From Pseudomonadota bacterium (GTDB taxonomy: Bacteria; Pseudomonadota; Gammaproteobacteria; Enterobacterales; Enterobacteriaceae): 64,000 bases of DNA. Of this stretch, positions 19,656 to 28,369 are shown piece by piece. A program made the position numbers and the translations under genes. The stretch covers positions 186,001-250,000 of the forward strand of contig JAGTSE010000003.1 in NCBI GenBank assembly GCA_018261615.1. Direction: 5' to 3'. A model generated the notes under the pieces. That model saw only the letters and a program-made list of their open reading frames with translations, did not search any database and had not been told where the DNA came from. The first letter of the stretch is position 1, and every line of letters starts with the position of its first letter.

Positions 19656-21245
19656 ATGACAAGCAACGCTCCTGTTAATACGGGTGAACAGTTTGAAAAA
19701 TGCATTGCTGTGATTCGCCAGGCGTCCGTCGAAATTCTGTTATTACTGAATGTCCGTTTCGACGAGGGTAAAGATCCGCGCTGGTTTTTAGAACAACTTG
19801 ATATTGCGCGTCTGAGCATGGGTGGCTGGGGCGCGGTGGCTAAACGACTAAAACTCAACGATGCGGAATTAACACAGTTCACTTTGCAACTCCGTCACTT
19901 GCAGCAGCTTGTCCCTCGTTATGAGAGCGGGCAGATCGTGACGGAAAATCAACTGATTGCCGCGCTCCGTTTTGTTAGCGCGCTGGAAAATCTGCGAACC
20001 CGGCAGCCGCTACTCAGCTATAGCACATCGCTAAAAGTGGAGGATAGTCAGCAGCAGCGCGCTCAGCAGCAACTGCGCGCGCTGGAGATGATGATCGCCT
20101 CGCTGGTGGCGCAGGCGTGGCCGGATACGGAGCGGCTGCGTAACCATTTGAAAACGCAGTTTGGCGCCGATCTTGTGCGCCGCTGGCTGCGGTTGGGCGA
20201 TCGCAACGATATTTTGAGCGGGATGCGCTTTAGCGAGCTGGCGTTACTGCTGGTGGATAAAAAAGAGTTCAGCCAGCATTACACCCACTTGTTTAACGAT
20301 AGCGAAGTATTAAGCCTGTATCTGGAAACGCGTAAAACATTGCACACGTTCTTAGACGATGTGCGGCACATGCGTGCTGTGGTCGTGGCGGGACAGCCGC
20401 TGACCTCCAATCAACTCAGTTTACTGGATAGCTACTATCCGCAGATTACGGGACCGGTTCAACGCGCATGGGAAGAGGGGCGCACCACAACTAATCCCGC
20501 CGAAATATTGCGCGAGGCGGGCAATAACTTAGACGCCTTCTGGGAGCAGGCGCGGAAAAAAGACCGCGCGGCAGGAGGTGATACGATGCCAATGCGTGAC
20601 AGTATCGACAGACCGGCTAAACACCAGGTTCGTAGCCGTGAAGAGCGGGAGCAACTGTTTGTCAGAGCGTTATGGGGCTCGGTAGGCGTGGTGATGCTTG
20701 TCGTGGCGATTGGTGGGTTGTGGCTATTCTTCGGTGATGCTCAGGCACCGATGGTGAGCGGAAGCGGCATTACGGTGCCCATTTCGCAGGACAAGGAAAA
20801 AATCTCGCCGAAAGAGGAGCTGAGCCGCATGGGGCTGCCGCGTGACGAGAATAACTTCCGCGCGGCAATCGATCGTAACGATACGCGCGTGGTGTCGCTG
20901 TTTTTGCGTACCGGAATGAACTGGAAACTGTCGTGGACGGAGCAGGCGGTGGCGGCTAATCATATCGAGGTGCTGGATATGCTGCTGCGTTACCGGACAC
21001 AGATGGATGAGAATCGCCCCTGCCGTCGCTTTATCAGCACGTTGAGCCATGAAATGGCGGTGAATAACCAGGGTGTGTCATCGATCGGCAAAAGCTATTT
21101 GCATGCGTTTTGCACTATAAAACCGGTGGTTGATCGTCAGCGTTATGAGATGGAACAGGCGCAGTTGCGTAACCAGGCAGAGCCGGATGACGAAAACCGT
21201 AAGTGGGCGGATATTCAGACCGCCATTTATAACGCCCTTAATTAA
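19656..21245 (+). CDS. HEPN-like membrane protein (STY4199-type)
   Basis: A 529-residue protein that I match, from memory, to the enterobacterial STY4199-like family, often found beside treF. Residues 1-300 are helical and cytosolic. Two HEPN-like regions can be seen; the segment VRHMRAVVVAGQPLTSN (about 237-253) lines up with the HEPN RNase motif of form RNxxAHxxPLT, but the catalytic His is absent. A single membrane helix follows at about 337-360 (WGSVGVVMLVVAIGGLWLFFG). The exported tail (about 385-460) resembles an ankyrin-type repeat (FRAAIDRNDTRVVSLFLRTG). The start has AAAGGA upstream. Function is unknown; the lost HEPN residue argues for a binding rather than nuclease role. Confidence 0.7.
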   Translation: MTSNAPVNTGEQFEKCIAVIRQASVEILLLLNVRFDEGKDPRWFLEQLDIARLSMGGWGAVAKRLKLNDAELTQFTLQLRHLQQLVPRYESGQIVTENQLIAALRFVSALENLRTRQPLLSYSTSLKVEDSQQQRAQQQLRALEMMIASLVAQAWPDTERLRNHLKTQFGADLVRRWLRLGDRNDILSGMRFSELALLLVDKKEFSQHYTHLFNDSEVLSLYLETRKTLHTFLDDVRHMRAVVVAGQPLTSNQLSLLDSYYPQITGPVQRAWEEGRTTTNPAEILREAGNNLDAFWEQARKKDRAAGGDTMPMRDSIDRPAKHQVRSREEREQLFVRALWGSVGVVMLVVAIGGLWLFFGDAQAPMVSGSGITVPISQDKEKISPKEELSRMGLPRDENNFRAAIDRNDTRVVSLFLRTGMNWKLSWTEQAVAANHIEVLDMLLRYRTQMDENRPCRRFISTLSHEMAVNNQGVSSIGKSYLHAFCTIKPVVDRQRYEMEQAQLRNQAEPDDENRKWADIQTAIYNALN

Positions 21246-21328
21246 GGTGGCCAGATAAACGAGGCGTTATCAGGCGTTTATCCCGACGGTGCAATTGACG
21301 AAGGGCGGCGGGTGTAAGTCGGCGAGCG

Positions 21329-22978
21329 TTACGGCTCGCCGTACAGCCCGATTAACCGGCGTACCACGCCGTTTGTCCAGCCGAAGCCGTCCTGCAACGG
21401 GTATTCACCCCCGCCGCCTTCGCGCGGCGTGCTGCTGGCAATATGGTACTTCTCGATCAGCTTGTGGTGATTCTGGTAGTAGTGATTCACCGTTTGCAGC
21501 CAACTGCGGGCGATCTCATCACCCAGCGCGTCGTTACCGTAAAGCTTAAAGCCCTGCACTGCCATCCACTGTAACGGCGCCCAGCCGTTGGGTTTATCCC
21601 ACTGTTCGCCGGTTTCATATTCCGTCGCCAGAATGCCACCAGGTGTGAGCAGGCGATTTTTCACCGATTCTGCCAGCCGATCTGCCTGTTCATGCGTCGC
21701 CATACCGACATACAGCGGCACGATACTGGCGGCGGAGAACAGCGCCATCTCTTCACGGCGCCAGTCATAATCGCGGTAGCCGCCATTCTCCTCATCCCAT
21801 AGATAGCGGTTAACCGCCGCCCGGCGCTCGCTCGCTTTCTGGCGGAATTCCGTTTCACGCTCGCGATCACCTTTCAACCCGGAAATATTGGCAATCGCGC
21901 TTTCCAGTTTGAACAAAAAGGCGTTTAAATCGATGGGAATAAACTGCGTGGTACGAATGCTCGCCAGCCGGTGCGCATCACGCAGCCAGCGGGAGGAGTA
22001 ATCCCAGCCGGAGGCGGCACCTGCGCGCAAGTCGCGATAAACTTCATTCGCCGGGCGACCGGAGTGACGGGCGGTTTCCACATCCTCCAGCCAGGATTCG
22101 TCTCGCGGTGTGTCGCGATCGTCCCAGTAACGGTTAAGTAGCGAACCGTCCGGCATCCGCACAACATGGCGGTAAGCCTGGTTCAGTACCAGCGATTCAG
22201 CGCCATCCATCCAGAAAGCGTACTCCATCAGCAGGTGTTCGAGGTAGCGCCGCGCACCGCGCACGCCATCCTCTTCAAACAGCTCCACCATCAGAGCAAA
22301 AACCGGCGGCTGCGAACGGCTCAGATAGTAAGTCCGGTTGCCGTTCGGAATATGGCCGTAGCGTTCGATCATCCACGCGAAGTTATCGGCCATACAGCGC
22401 AGCAGGTCGTCGCGGCCGCTTTCTGCCAGACCCAGCATGGTGAAGTAAGAGTCCCAGTAGTAGGTCTCTCTGAATCGACCGCCTGGCACGATGTATGCCT
22501 GCGGCAGCGCCAGTAGCGACGACCACGGAATATGATCCTGCGGCTCGCGCGTCAGCACCGGCCACAGATTGTCGATATGCTCTTTCAGCGAATGCTCCGG
22601 ATTGGAAACATACTCTTTGGTTGTGTTTTCCGGCATCCAGAAATGCGCTTTCACGAACTGTTTCAGGTCGAACTCGGGTTTGCGTTTGATTTTGCGATAG
22701 CGAATCAGAATATCGAGCGGATCCCTTTTCGGCGCACAGTCGGGGAAGGTTTTACTGTCGGCAAAGAGACGTGACGATTGCACATGTTCAAACAATTCCA
22801 GGTAACGATCGGCAGGCGTCAGCGCATCGGACGCCGGTAGCCCTTCGATCATTTCGGGTTCCGGCTCCGCGTCGATCATTTCATCCAGTTTTAACTCGCA
22901 CGGATCGGTTTCATAGAGAAGCTCTTCTTCGATGATAAACTCGACGTTTTCTGCGCTTTGTCGTTTCTGGTTGAACAT
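21329..22978 (-). CDS. treF: Cytoplasmic trehalase TreF (GH37)
   Basis: Alpha,alpha-trehalase of glycoside hydrolase family 37 that splits trehalose to two glucoses in the cytoplasm. At 549 residues it equals E. coli TreF and has no signal peptide, which separates it from periplasmic TreA. Trehalase signature 1 ([15 protein letters not shown], about 165-179) and signature 2 ([13 protein letters not shown], about 461-473), plus the glycine-rich [14 protein letters not shown] near the C-terminus, are intact. It is convergent with the HEPN-like gene. It is useful during recovery from osmotic stress. Confidence 0.97.
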   Translation of the reverse strand: MFNQKRQSAENVEFIIEEELLYETDPCELKLDEMIDAEPEPEMIEGLPASDALTPADRYLELFEHVQSSRLFADSKTFPDCAPKRDPLDILIRYRKIKRKPEFDLKQFVKAHFWMPENTTKEYVSNPEHSLKEHIDNLWPVLTREPQDHIPWSSLLALPQAYIVPGGRFRETYYWDSYFTMLGLAESGRDDLLRCMADNFAWMIERYGHIPNGNRTYYLSRSQPPVFALMVELFEEDGVRGARRYLEHLLMEYAFWMDGAESLVLNQAYRHVVRMPDGSLLNRYWDDRDTPRDESWLEDVETARHSGRPANEVYRDLRAGAASGWDYSSRWLRDAHRLASIRTTQFIPIDLNAFLFKLESAIANISGLKGDRERETEFRQKASERRAAVNRYLWDEENGGYRDYDWRREEMALFSAASIVPLYVGMATHEQADRLAESVKNRLLTPGGILATEYETGEQWDKPNGWAPLQWMAVQGFKLYGNDALGDEIARSWLQTVNHYYQNHHKLIEKYHIASSTPREGGGGEYPLQDGFGWTNGVVRRLIGLYGEP

Positions 22979-23287
22979 AGTGACTCTGACCTCCGGATGT
23001 CGTCGTAAAAATGACGGGCGTGTCCCGGCTATCTATAAAGCGTAGACATTCGCTTCAATCTCTGGGGGATTAAATGTGCGTTAGATCACGTTTTATTTCT
23101 CGTTGTGCGAAAGCAGAAGTTAAGCAACTTATTGATAAATTCTATTAAATCTGCAAAACAGATGCGATAACGCAGCGGCGGCTTTCAGAGTAATCAATTT
23201 GCAACGATTTATGAATCATCGCCCTGCGCGCTTACCTTACCCGGAAGCCCCATTACGAGGGGGAGAAAACCCGCGAATTTCGCCACT

Positions 23288-23407
23288 ATTACGTTAGAGC
23301 AATGTCTGGATATTCGCCAGGCGGTGCTGTGGCCGCATCTGGAACGCAATGCTTCACGCGTGGAGGATGAGGGGTTTGAAGCCCAATGCAACGGAAACGT
23401 ACGTTAA
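23288..23407 (+). pseudogene. Remnant resembling the N-terminus of a GNAT acetyltransferase
   Basis: A 39-codon open stretch reads ITLEQCLDIRQAVLWPHLER and on to a stop. The pattern of a short beta strand followed by LDIRQAVLWPHL is typical of the first strand and helix of small GNAT acetyltransferases. There is no proper start, and the acetyl-CoA loop is missing, so it can only be a fragment. The assignment rests on a short motif. Confidence 0.4.
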
Positions 23408-23583
23408 GAACGTAACCATATGGTTTTAAGTCTATAAACTCGTGAGGTCGTCGGACGGATTTATATTGATTTCATTACCGGACTTATGAACAGTGAGAAT
23501 GCTGCAAGTCGCTATCCACATAAGTTGTATCGCCATCATGGTAGATAGTGGTGCGTCATTTTGTTTAAGGCACAGTTCATCGG

Positions 23584-23715
23584 CCTACCGCAATTGCCGT
23601 GTCGCTGGCGATACGTGACTATATGCAGGAGAAATATACGATTGCATTACCCAAAGATAAACTGGCCTTACTCAGCCTGCACATCAGCAGGATGGGAATA
23701 CCGCAGTGTGAATAG
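23584..23715 (+). pseudogene. Remnant resembling a PRD domain of a BglG/LicT-type antiterminator
   Basis: A 43-codon stretch reads TAIAVSLAIRDYMQEKYTIA, then LPKDKLALLSLHISR, then a stop. The ending LPKD.LA.LSLHI.R is characteristic of the second helix pair of PTS regulation domains in BglG/LicT antiterminators. Upstream residues are out of frame. A former beta-glucoside (bgl-like) operon is possible but no enzyme or PTS gene is left. Confidence 0.4.
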
Positions 23716-23897
23716 AACGTCTTTATGACCTCCATTTTGTGGCGATTTTTATCCTTTTTTCCCTAATTTAGACACCTCTCGTCCTGTGGACACTCACACA
23801 AATGCAACCGTTATCAAACGAATACTGCGCTGTCGTAATCTTACTTCGCCAACTCCCGGCTCGTTAAAGCGAGCTCAATTTACGAAGAGAGGTTCCT

Positions 23898-24836
23898 ATG
23901 TCTTATCCAGAAACGAAACTGTCCGGCCTGACCGGTTTTGCTAAAGCTGCCAGCGTGACCGGCGGATGGTCAGGCTCCGTGGTCAGCATCACCACGCTTG
24001 ACCAACTGAAAACCAACATCGCCGATAACACTCCGCGTGTATTGGTGATCAACAGCGATATTTCCGAATCAACCCTGACCAAAGTGCCAATGGGCGCCAA
24101 CAAAACGCTGATTGGCTCTTTCCAGAACCGTACCCTGAACAACATTCATCTGCGCGCCACGGCCACCTCGGAGAATATCATTCTGCAAAACCTGGTATTC
24201 CAGCATTCACAAAACATCAAAGACAATGATGATATTCAGGTATACCTGAACTACGGCAGCAAATATTGGGTCGATCACTGTTCGTTTGTTGGCCACAGTT
24301 GGTCATCTGACGATGGCAGCCTGGATAAGCTGTTGTATATCGGCGATAATGCGGATTACGCCACCATCAGCAACTGTTCTTTTGCCAACCATAAATATGG
24401 TCTGATTCTGGGTCATCCGGCCGATGACAATAACGCTGCCTATAACGGTTTCCCGCACCTGACAATCTGCCACAACCATTTCGAAAACATGGAAGTCCGC
24501 GCGCCCGGCCTGATGCGCTACGGTTATTTCCACGTCTATAACAACTATATCAACCAGTTCCACCTTGGTTTTACGCTGGCACAAAACGCCAATATCATTT
24601 CCGAAAGCAACTATTTCGGTGCAGGCAGCGAAAACAACGGCATGCTGGATGACAAAGCCAACGGCACCTTCACCGATATCGGCAGCGTTCCCGCTATCAC
24701 CAATCAGAAATCACCCAAGTCCCAGTGGACGGTGTCGTCCAATTACAGCTACACGCTGAAAACCGCCGAGCAGGCGAAAACCTTCGCCACCGCCAATGCC
24801 GGGGCACAATCCACTTCGCTGGTGTTCGGGGGGTAA
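23898..24836 (+). CDS. pnlA: Pectin lyase, PnlA-like (polysaccharide lyase family 1)
   Basis: The 312-residue protein matches the Pectobacterium pectin lyase PnlA (314 residues) along its whole length: shared stretches include IHLRA, NLVFQH, KDNDDIQVYLNYG, YWVDHCSF, DGSLDKLLYIG, NHKYGLILGHPADDNN and RAPGLMRYGYFHVYNNY. It is a right-handed parallel beta-helix enzyme that cleaves methyl-esterified homogalacturonan by beta-elimination. As in PnlA there is no signal peptide, so release must be by another route (in Pectobacterium pnlA is DNA-damage inducible and coupled to bacteriocin release). The start has AGAGAGG upstream. The gene lies in an accessory patch, which suggests horizontal gain. Confidence 0.9.
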   Translation: MSYPETKLSGLTGFAKAASVTGGWSGSVVSITTLDQLKTNIADNTPRVLVINSDISESTLTKVPMGANKTLIGSFQNRTLNNIHLRATATSENIILQNLVFQHSQNIKDNDDIQVYLNYGSKYWVDHCSFVGHSWSSDDGSLDKLLYIGDNADYATISNCSFANHKYGLILGHPADDNNAAYNGFPHLTICHNHFENMEVRAPGLMRYGYFHVYNNYINQFHLGFTLAQNANIISESNYFGAGSENNGMLDDKANGTFTDIGSVPAITNQKSPKSQWTVSSNYSYTLKTAEQAKTFATANAGAQSTSLVFGG

Positions 24837-24902
24837 TTCTGGCGTTCATGTAGGCCTATAAAACAGGAAGGATCCGGAGGGGGAAGGTCTTTTTCCTCTC
24901 GT

Positions 24903-24940
24903 CGGATAAGCACAGCCAGTTGCCTGACTGTGCTTATCCG
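24903..24940. terminator. Perfect 13-bp inverted repeat after the pectin lyase gene
   Basis: CGGATAAGCACAG and its exact complement flank a 12-base loop, 66 bases after the pnlA stop. There is no T-run on the plus strand; on the minus strand GAGGAAAAAGA follows. It may be a terminator for pnlA or a REP-like element. It also marks the left edge of the decayed cassette that follows. Confidence 0.55.
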
Positions 24941-25454
24941 GCATTACTGTATACGCAATTATCAGGAGGGACCAGCAGCCCTTGCGCGCGAATGCCGACC
25001 ACTACCTGAGCGCGACAGTGCCGTTACCGGATACCGTTTTATCGATGAAAAATTTGAAACACTGGAAAGCTACGGTCCGCATAATGTGAGACAGTTTGTT
25101 GAAGAAACAGCGGCTCTCGGGGCCACACTGGGATTTTTCTGGACACTGGCGGCCGAGCTTCCGGCGCAGATGGCGGGGGCCTACATCGGCGAACACTACT
25201 GGCATCACGGGCGTCCTGTGGTCTTCTTCCGCGCCACGCAGATCCGCACCTGGCTGGAATGCAAAGCGATAAACAACTATTCCTGCCGCCGCCTCAGCTC
25301 CAGCGATATGCACAAAGTTAAACTGTTCCTTGTCGCGTCGCTGTCTGAGACAGAAAACACGGAGGCAAAAGAGGCGCAGGAGGCGTTTGTGCGCGAGTTC
25401 CCGGCCGCAGATATTCAGAAGGTTTTCCCCCCGAAACACCAATCCGAATTTTGA
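24930..25454 (+). pseudogene. Unrecognised protein fragment, probably 5'-truncated (cassette gene 1)
   Basis: An open frame of about 174 codons whose only usable start is a GTG lying inside the inverted repeat; the first in-frame ATG is some 80 codons in. This suggests that the true 5' end has been lost. The protein part reads soluble and acidic-aromatic (NVRQFVEETAALGATLGFFW, AYIGEHYWHHGRPVVFFRA). I cannot name the family with confidence. It is followed after 4 bases by a second small gene and then by a lipoprotein, an arrangement like type VI effector, adaptor and immunity cassettes. That reading is an inference from context. Confidence 0.5.
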
Positions 25455-25458
25455 CCAT

Positions 25459-25764
25459 ATGACCAGTCCGGGCCAGCACTCGATGGCGGGTGAGTATCTG
25501 CCGTTCCTGAACAACCAGCTTCTGGAATCGGCATGGCCGGAGCTGAAACTGAGCCGGAAAGAGTACCGGGAGGATTTCCGGCAGCAAATGGCGGATTACG
25601 GGGCAAGCAGTCCACCGGAGGAGCTGAAGCGAAACAGGATGTTCCTCGCCCTGCAGGATATGGTAGGTAGTTCGCTGACGGTTACCCGAAAGCTACCGGG
25701 TGGTGAGAATGCCCTGACGCGTTTTAAATCAGTTGCGGAGGAAGAAGTTGAATCGACACGCTAA
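25459..25764 (+). CDS. Unrecognised 101-residue protein (cassette gene 2)
   Basis: Starts at ATG 25459 (MTSPGQHSMAGEYLPFLNNQ) four bases after the previous stop and ends 17 bases inside the next gene, so the three are probably one transcript. The sequence is polar and helical, with a basic central part (ELKLSRKEYREDFRQQ), and no signal peptide or membrane segment. I do not recognise the family. It could be the C-terminal part of a longer effector-related protein that has been split from gene 1, or a separate small partner. Confidence 0.45.
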   Translation: MTSPGQHSMAGEYLPFLNNQLLESAWPELKLSRKEYREDFRQQMADYGASSPPEELKRNRMFLALQDMVGSSLTVTRKLPGGENALTRFKSVAEEEVESTR

Positions 25765-26235
25765 ATCTCTGGCAGGACTGCTGCCACTTCTGGCGCTGTT
25801 ACCCCTGAGCGGCTGTGCCAGTCGCCCGGACTATACTCTCAGCCCCCCAGGCAGTAGTGAATGGGTAACGGTAGCGGTGAAACTGCCTGCTGAGACGGAG
25901 GTCTTACCGCTGGATGCGCTTTACCGCTCTGAGGTATGCTGACGGGAAGTTTATGGTCAGTCCACTGAATCACATGTGAGTACGGAAAGGGGGCTGAATC
26001 CCATGCAGATGGATCTCAGTCCAATTGATGGTAATGGTGTTCGCCAGATCCGTATTGCCCTTAACGGTGGGATAAGGTGTGGCTGGACGCTCAGTGGTAT
26101 CAGGGTCGGGATTCAGTTCGCCAAAACCTCTGCACTGGCTAACGGGAAAGATATTACTCCTGCTAACTATATCTTTGATTTTGATAATGAAGGCTACAGC
26201 AGTGCATTTGGGGAAGGAAAACCAAACCCTGTAAA
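25748..26235 (+). pseudogene. Broken lipoprotein gene, likely immunity-type (cassette gene 3)
   Basis: A TTG start at 25748 preceded by GGAGG gives a lipoprotein signal (LLPLLALLPLSGCAS, lipobox LSGC). The frame reads through SPPGSSEWVTVAVKLPAETE to ALYRSEVC, where TGA (25940-25942) interrupts it. The same frame then stays open, with coherent protein sequence (REVYGQSTES, GWTLSGIRVGIQFA, ANYIFDFDNEGYSSAFGEG), until about 26235, where it runs into the aguA terminator. TGA could derive from CGA (Arg) by one transition. Both the stop and the missing 3' end mark a pseudogene. Periplasmic lipoproteins of this kind often neutralise type VI lipase effectors; that role is inferred. Confidence 0.6.
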
Positions 26236-26240
26236 AAACA

Positions 26241-26262
26241 CCCGACGGCATTCACCGCCGGG
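26241..26262 (-). terminator. Rho-independent terminator of aguBA
   Basis: On the minus strand CCCGGCGG, a 6-base loop and CCGTCGGG (one G-U pair) are followed by TGTTTTTT. It lies 8 bases after the aguA stop. Confidence 0.85.
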
Positions 26263-26269
26263 CTGTGGA

Positions 26270-27352
26270 TCAACGCGGGATTTGCTGGGTAATGCAGTGA
26301 ATATTGCCGCCGCCGAGCAGAATTTCTCGCGCCGGAACGCCAGTGATGACGAAATCTGGGAACATCTCCTCAAACAGCGCCTGCGCCGCACCATCGGTGG
26401 CCGGATGCAACTGCGGATAGATAATCTGCTGGTTGCTGACCAGATAGTTGACGTAGGAACCCGCCAGACGATTGCCTTCGTGGCGCTCAATCGCCGTGCC
26501 TTTTTCCACATCATTGGTCTCTTCCGCACTGGCGTACAGCGCCGGCGGCGACGGGACTTTCCACACTTTCAACGTACGACCCTGCGCATCTTTGGTATTT
26601 TCCAGCACCTGCAACGCCGCGGCGGAGCGGGCGTACTGCGGGTCATTCTGGTCATCAGTCCAGTGCAGCGCCACTTCGCCAGGGCGTACGAAGCAGCACA
26701 TGTTGTCGATGTGACCGTCGGTCTCATCGTTAAACACGCCTTCCGGCAACCAGATTATCTGCGACACGCCAAGGTATTCGCGCAGTTGTTGCTCGATCTC
26801 CGCTTTGCTCAGATTCGGGTTGCGGTTCGGGTTCAACAGACACTCGGCGGTGGTCAGCAGGGTGCCTTCACCATCAACGTGAATGGAGCCGCCTTCCAGC
26901 ACTAAATCCGTGTTGTAGCATGGCATATGGTGGTAATTCGCCACCTGGCTTGCTACTAACTGATCGCGATCCCAGCTTGCATAAAGCCCGCCGTTCAGAC
27001 CGCCCCAGGCATTGAACGTCCAGCTAATACCGCGCTGTTCGCCCGCCTGATTCAACACTACGGTTGGGCCGGTATCGCGCATCCAGGCGTCGTCGCTCTC
27101 CATTTCAACCAGCGTAACTTCCACTGGCATGGTGCTGCGTGCTTTCGCCATTTCGGCTGCGGGAACGCCCATGATGACAGGCGTATTGCGGGAAATCGCT
27201 TTTGCCACGGCCGCAAACGCCTGCTGGGCTGGTGCGGCATTGGCGCGCCAGTTATCAGTGCGATAAGGCCAGATCATCCACACGGCCTGATGCGGCGCCC
27301 ACTCTGCCGGCATTGCGAACCCGTCTTTTACGGGCGTGGTCAGCTGCGTCAT
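26270..27352 (-). CDS. aguA: Agmatine deiminase AguA
   Basis: AguA hydrolyses agmatine to N-carbamoylputrescine and ammonia in the cytoplasm. The 360-residue protein belongs to the guanidino-modifying (pentein) superfamily. Diagnostic sites are [13 protein letters not shown] (about residues 85-97, substrate-binding acidic residues), the catalytic His in [12 protein letters not shown] (about 214-225), and the nucleophilic Cys in [11 protein letters not shown] near the C-terminus (about residue 353). It starts 3 bases after the aguB stop, so aguB-aguA is a tight operon with its own terminator. Confidence 0.96.
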   Translation of the reverse strand: MTQLTTPVKDGFAMPAEWAPHQAVWMIWPYRTDNWRANAAPAQQAFAAVAKAISRNTPVIMGVPAAEMAKARSTMPVEVTLVEMESDDAWMRDTGPTVVLNQAGEQRGISWTFNAWGGLNGGLYASWDRDQLVASQVANYHHMPCYNTDLVLEGGSIHVDGEGTLLTTAECLLNPNRNPNLSKAEIEQQLREYLGVSQIIWLPEGVFNDETDGHIDNMCCFVRPGEVALHWTDDQNDPQYARSAAALQVLENTKDAQGRTLKVWKVPSPPALYASAEETNDVEKGTAIERHEGNRLAGSYVNYLVSNQQIIYPQLHPATDGAAQALFEEMFPDFVITGVPAREILLGGGNIHCITQQIPR

Positions 27353-27355
27353 CGC

Positions 27356-28240
27356 TTAGCTCCTCACGCTACCGTCAGAGGTCGCAATCGCGCCGTACAT
27401 GTTCGGGCGGCGATCGCGGAACAGACCCCAGGCGGCGCGCTGTGCGGCAACGGCATCCAGATCGAAGGTGTGCACCAACACCGCTTCGTCGGTTTTATTG
27501 GCCTGAGCCACCAGTTCACCGGTTTGATCGGCGATGAATGAGGAACCGTAGAAGGTCATTTCCAGACCTTCAATGTATTTACTGGCTTCGGTACCGATAC
27601 GGTTAGACGCGATCACCGGAATGACGTTGGCGGCAGCGTGGCCTTGCTGAACGCGGGTCCAGTGTGGCTGACTATCGATATCCGGGTAGGCCGGTTCAGA
27701 GCCGATAGCGGTTGGGTAGAAGATCAGCTCTGCGCCCTGCAATGCCAGGCAACGCGCGGTTTCCGGGAACCACTGATCCCAGCAAATGCCGACGCCGATT
27801 TTGGCGTAGCGGGTGTTCCAGACTTTAAATCCGGTATCGCCTGGGATAAAGAACTGTTTTTCCTGGTAAGCCGGGCCGTTCGGAATATGGGTTTTACGGT
27901 AGGTGTCCAGCACGCTGCCGTCGGCATCAATCATCACCAGCGAGTTGTAGTAAGCGTTATTGCATTTTTCGAACAGGCTCAGCGGCAGCACCACTTCCAG
28001 CTCTTTCGCCAGTGCTGAGAAATGCTTAATCAGCGGGCTGGTCGCCACTTCCTGCGCCAGCGCGTAATGTTCCGGGCTCTGATCGATGCAGAAATAAGGG
28101 GCAGCAAAAAGCTCCTGAATCAGGATCACTTGTGCACCCTGGCGGTGCGCTTCGCGGACTAAACGTTCCGCGTTCTGTATGTTTTTTTCCAGTTCCCAGG
28201 TGCAAGCCATCTGGGTCGCGGCAACCGTTACATTTCTCAT
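27356..28240 (-). CDS. aguB: N-carbamoylputrescine amidase AguB
   Basis: AguB is a nitrilase-superfamily enzyme that converts N-carbamoylputrescine to putrescine, CO2 and ammonia, completing the two-step route from agmatine. I start it at ATG 28240 (MRNVTVAATQMACTWE), preceded by GGGAGAG; an upstream in-frame codon at 28288 would add 16 residues with no family match. That gives 294 residues, the usual length. The Glu-Lys-Cys triad is visible: Glu in ILIQELFAAPYF, Lys in YRKTHIPNG and Cys in VGICWDQWFPE. Together with AguA it bypasses SpeB-type agmatinase. Confidence 0.96.
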   Translation of the reverse strand: MRNVTVAATQMACTWELEKNIQNAERLVREAHRQGAQVILIQELFAAPYFCIDQSPEHYALAQEVATSPLIKHFSALAKELEVVLPLSLFEKCNNAYYNSLVMIDADGSVLDTYRKTHIPNGPAYQEKQFFIPGDTGFKVWNTRYAKIGVGICWDQWFPETARCLALQGAELIFYPTAIGSEPAYPDIDSQPHWTRVQQGHAAANVIPVIASNRIGTEASKYIEGLEMTFYGSSFIADQTGELVAQANKTDEAVLVHTFDLDAVAAQRAAWGLFRDRRPNMYGAIATSDGSVRS

Positions 28241-28369
28241 CAATTCTCTCCCGTTGGTCTCGGTTCGGACAGTGCAAATTATCCGCACTTATTTTGCTGC
28301 AAACTATAGCAACGATCTTCGTTATGCATAAAATGTATTGTTATCATGAAAACATGAAAAAGGTGCATA

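Larger units (their letters stand above)
22979..23897. other. Decayed intergenic region between treF and the pectin lyase
   Basis: This 919-base stretch has no intact gene. The first 200 bases should hold the treF promoter. From about 23215 onward it contains short stretches that translate to recognisable protein fragments on the plus strand (two are listed as remnants), separated by stop codons in all frames. The last 150 bases, AT-rich and with the ribosome site GAGAGG before 23898, should contain the lyase promoter. It looks like a graveyard of accessory genes. Confidence 0.6.

Noticed and set aside
24903..24940. Inverted repeat considered as a REP or attachment site
   Set aside because: Only one copy is seen in the window and no integrase is present, so terminator or mRNA-protecting hairpin is the simpler reading.
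26270..26905. Extension of the cassette lipoprotein frame across the 3' part of aguA
   Set aside because: The frame stays open by chance opposite aguA; protein-like sequence stops at about 26235, before the terminator.
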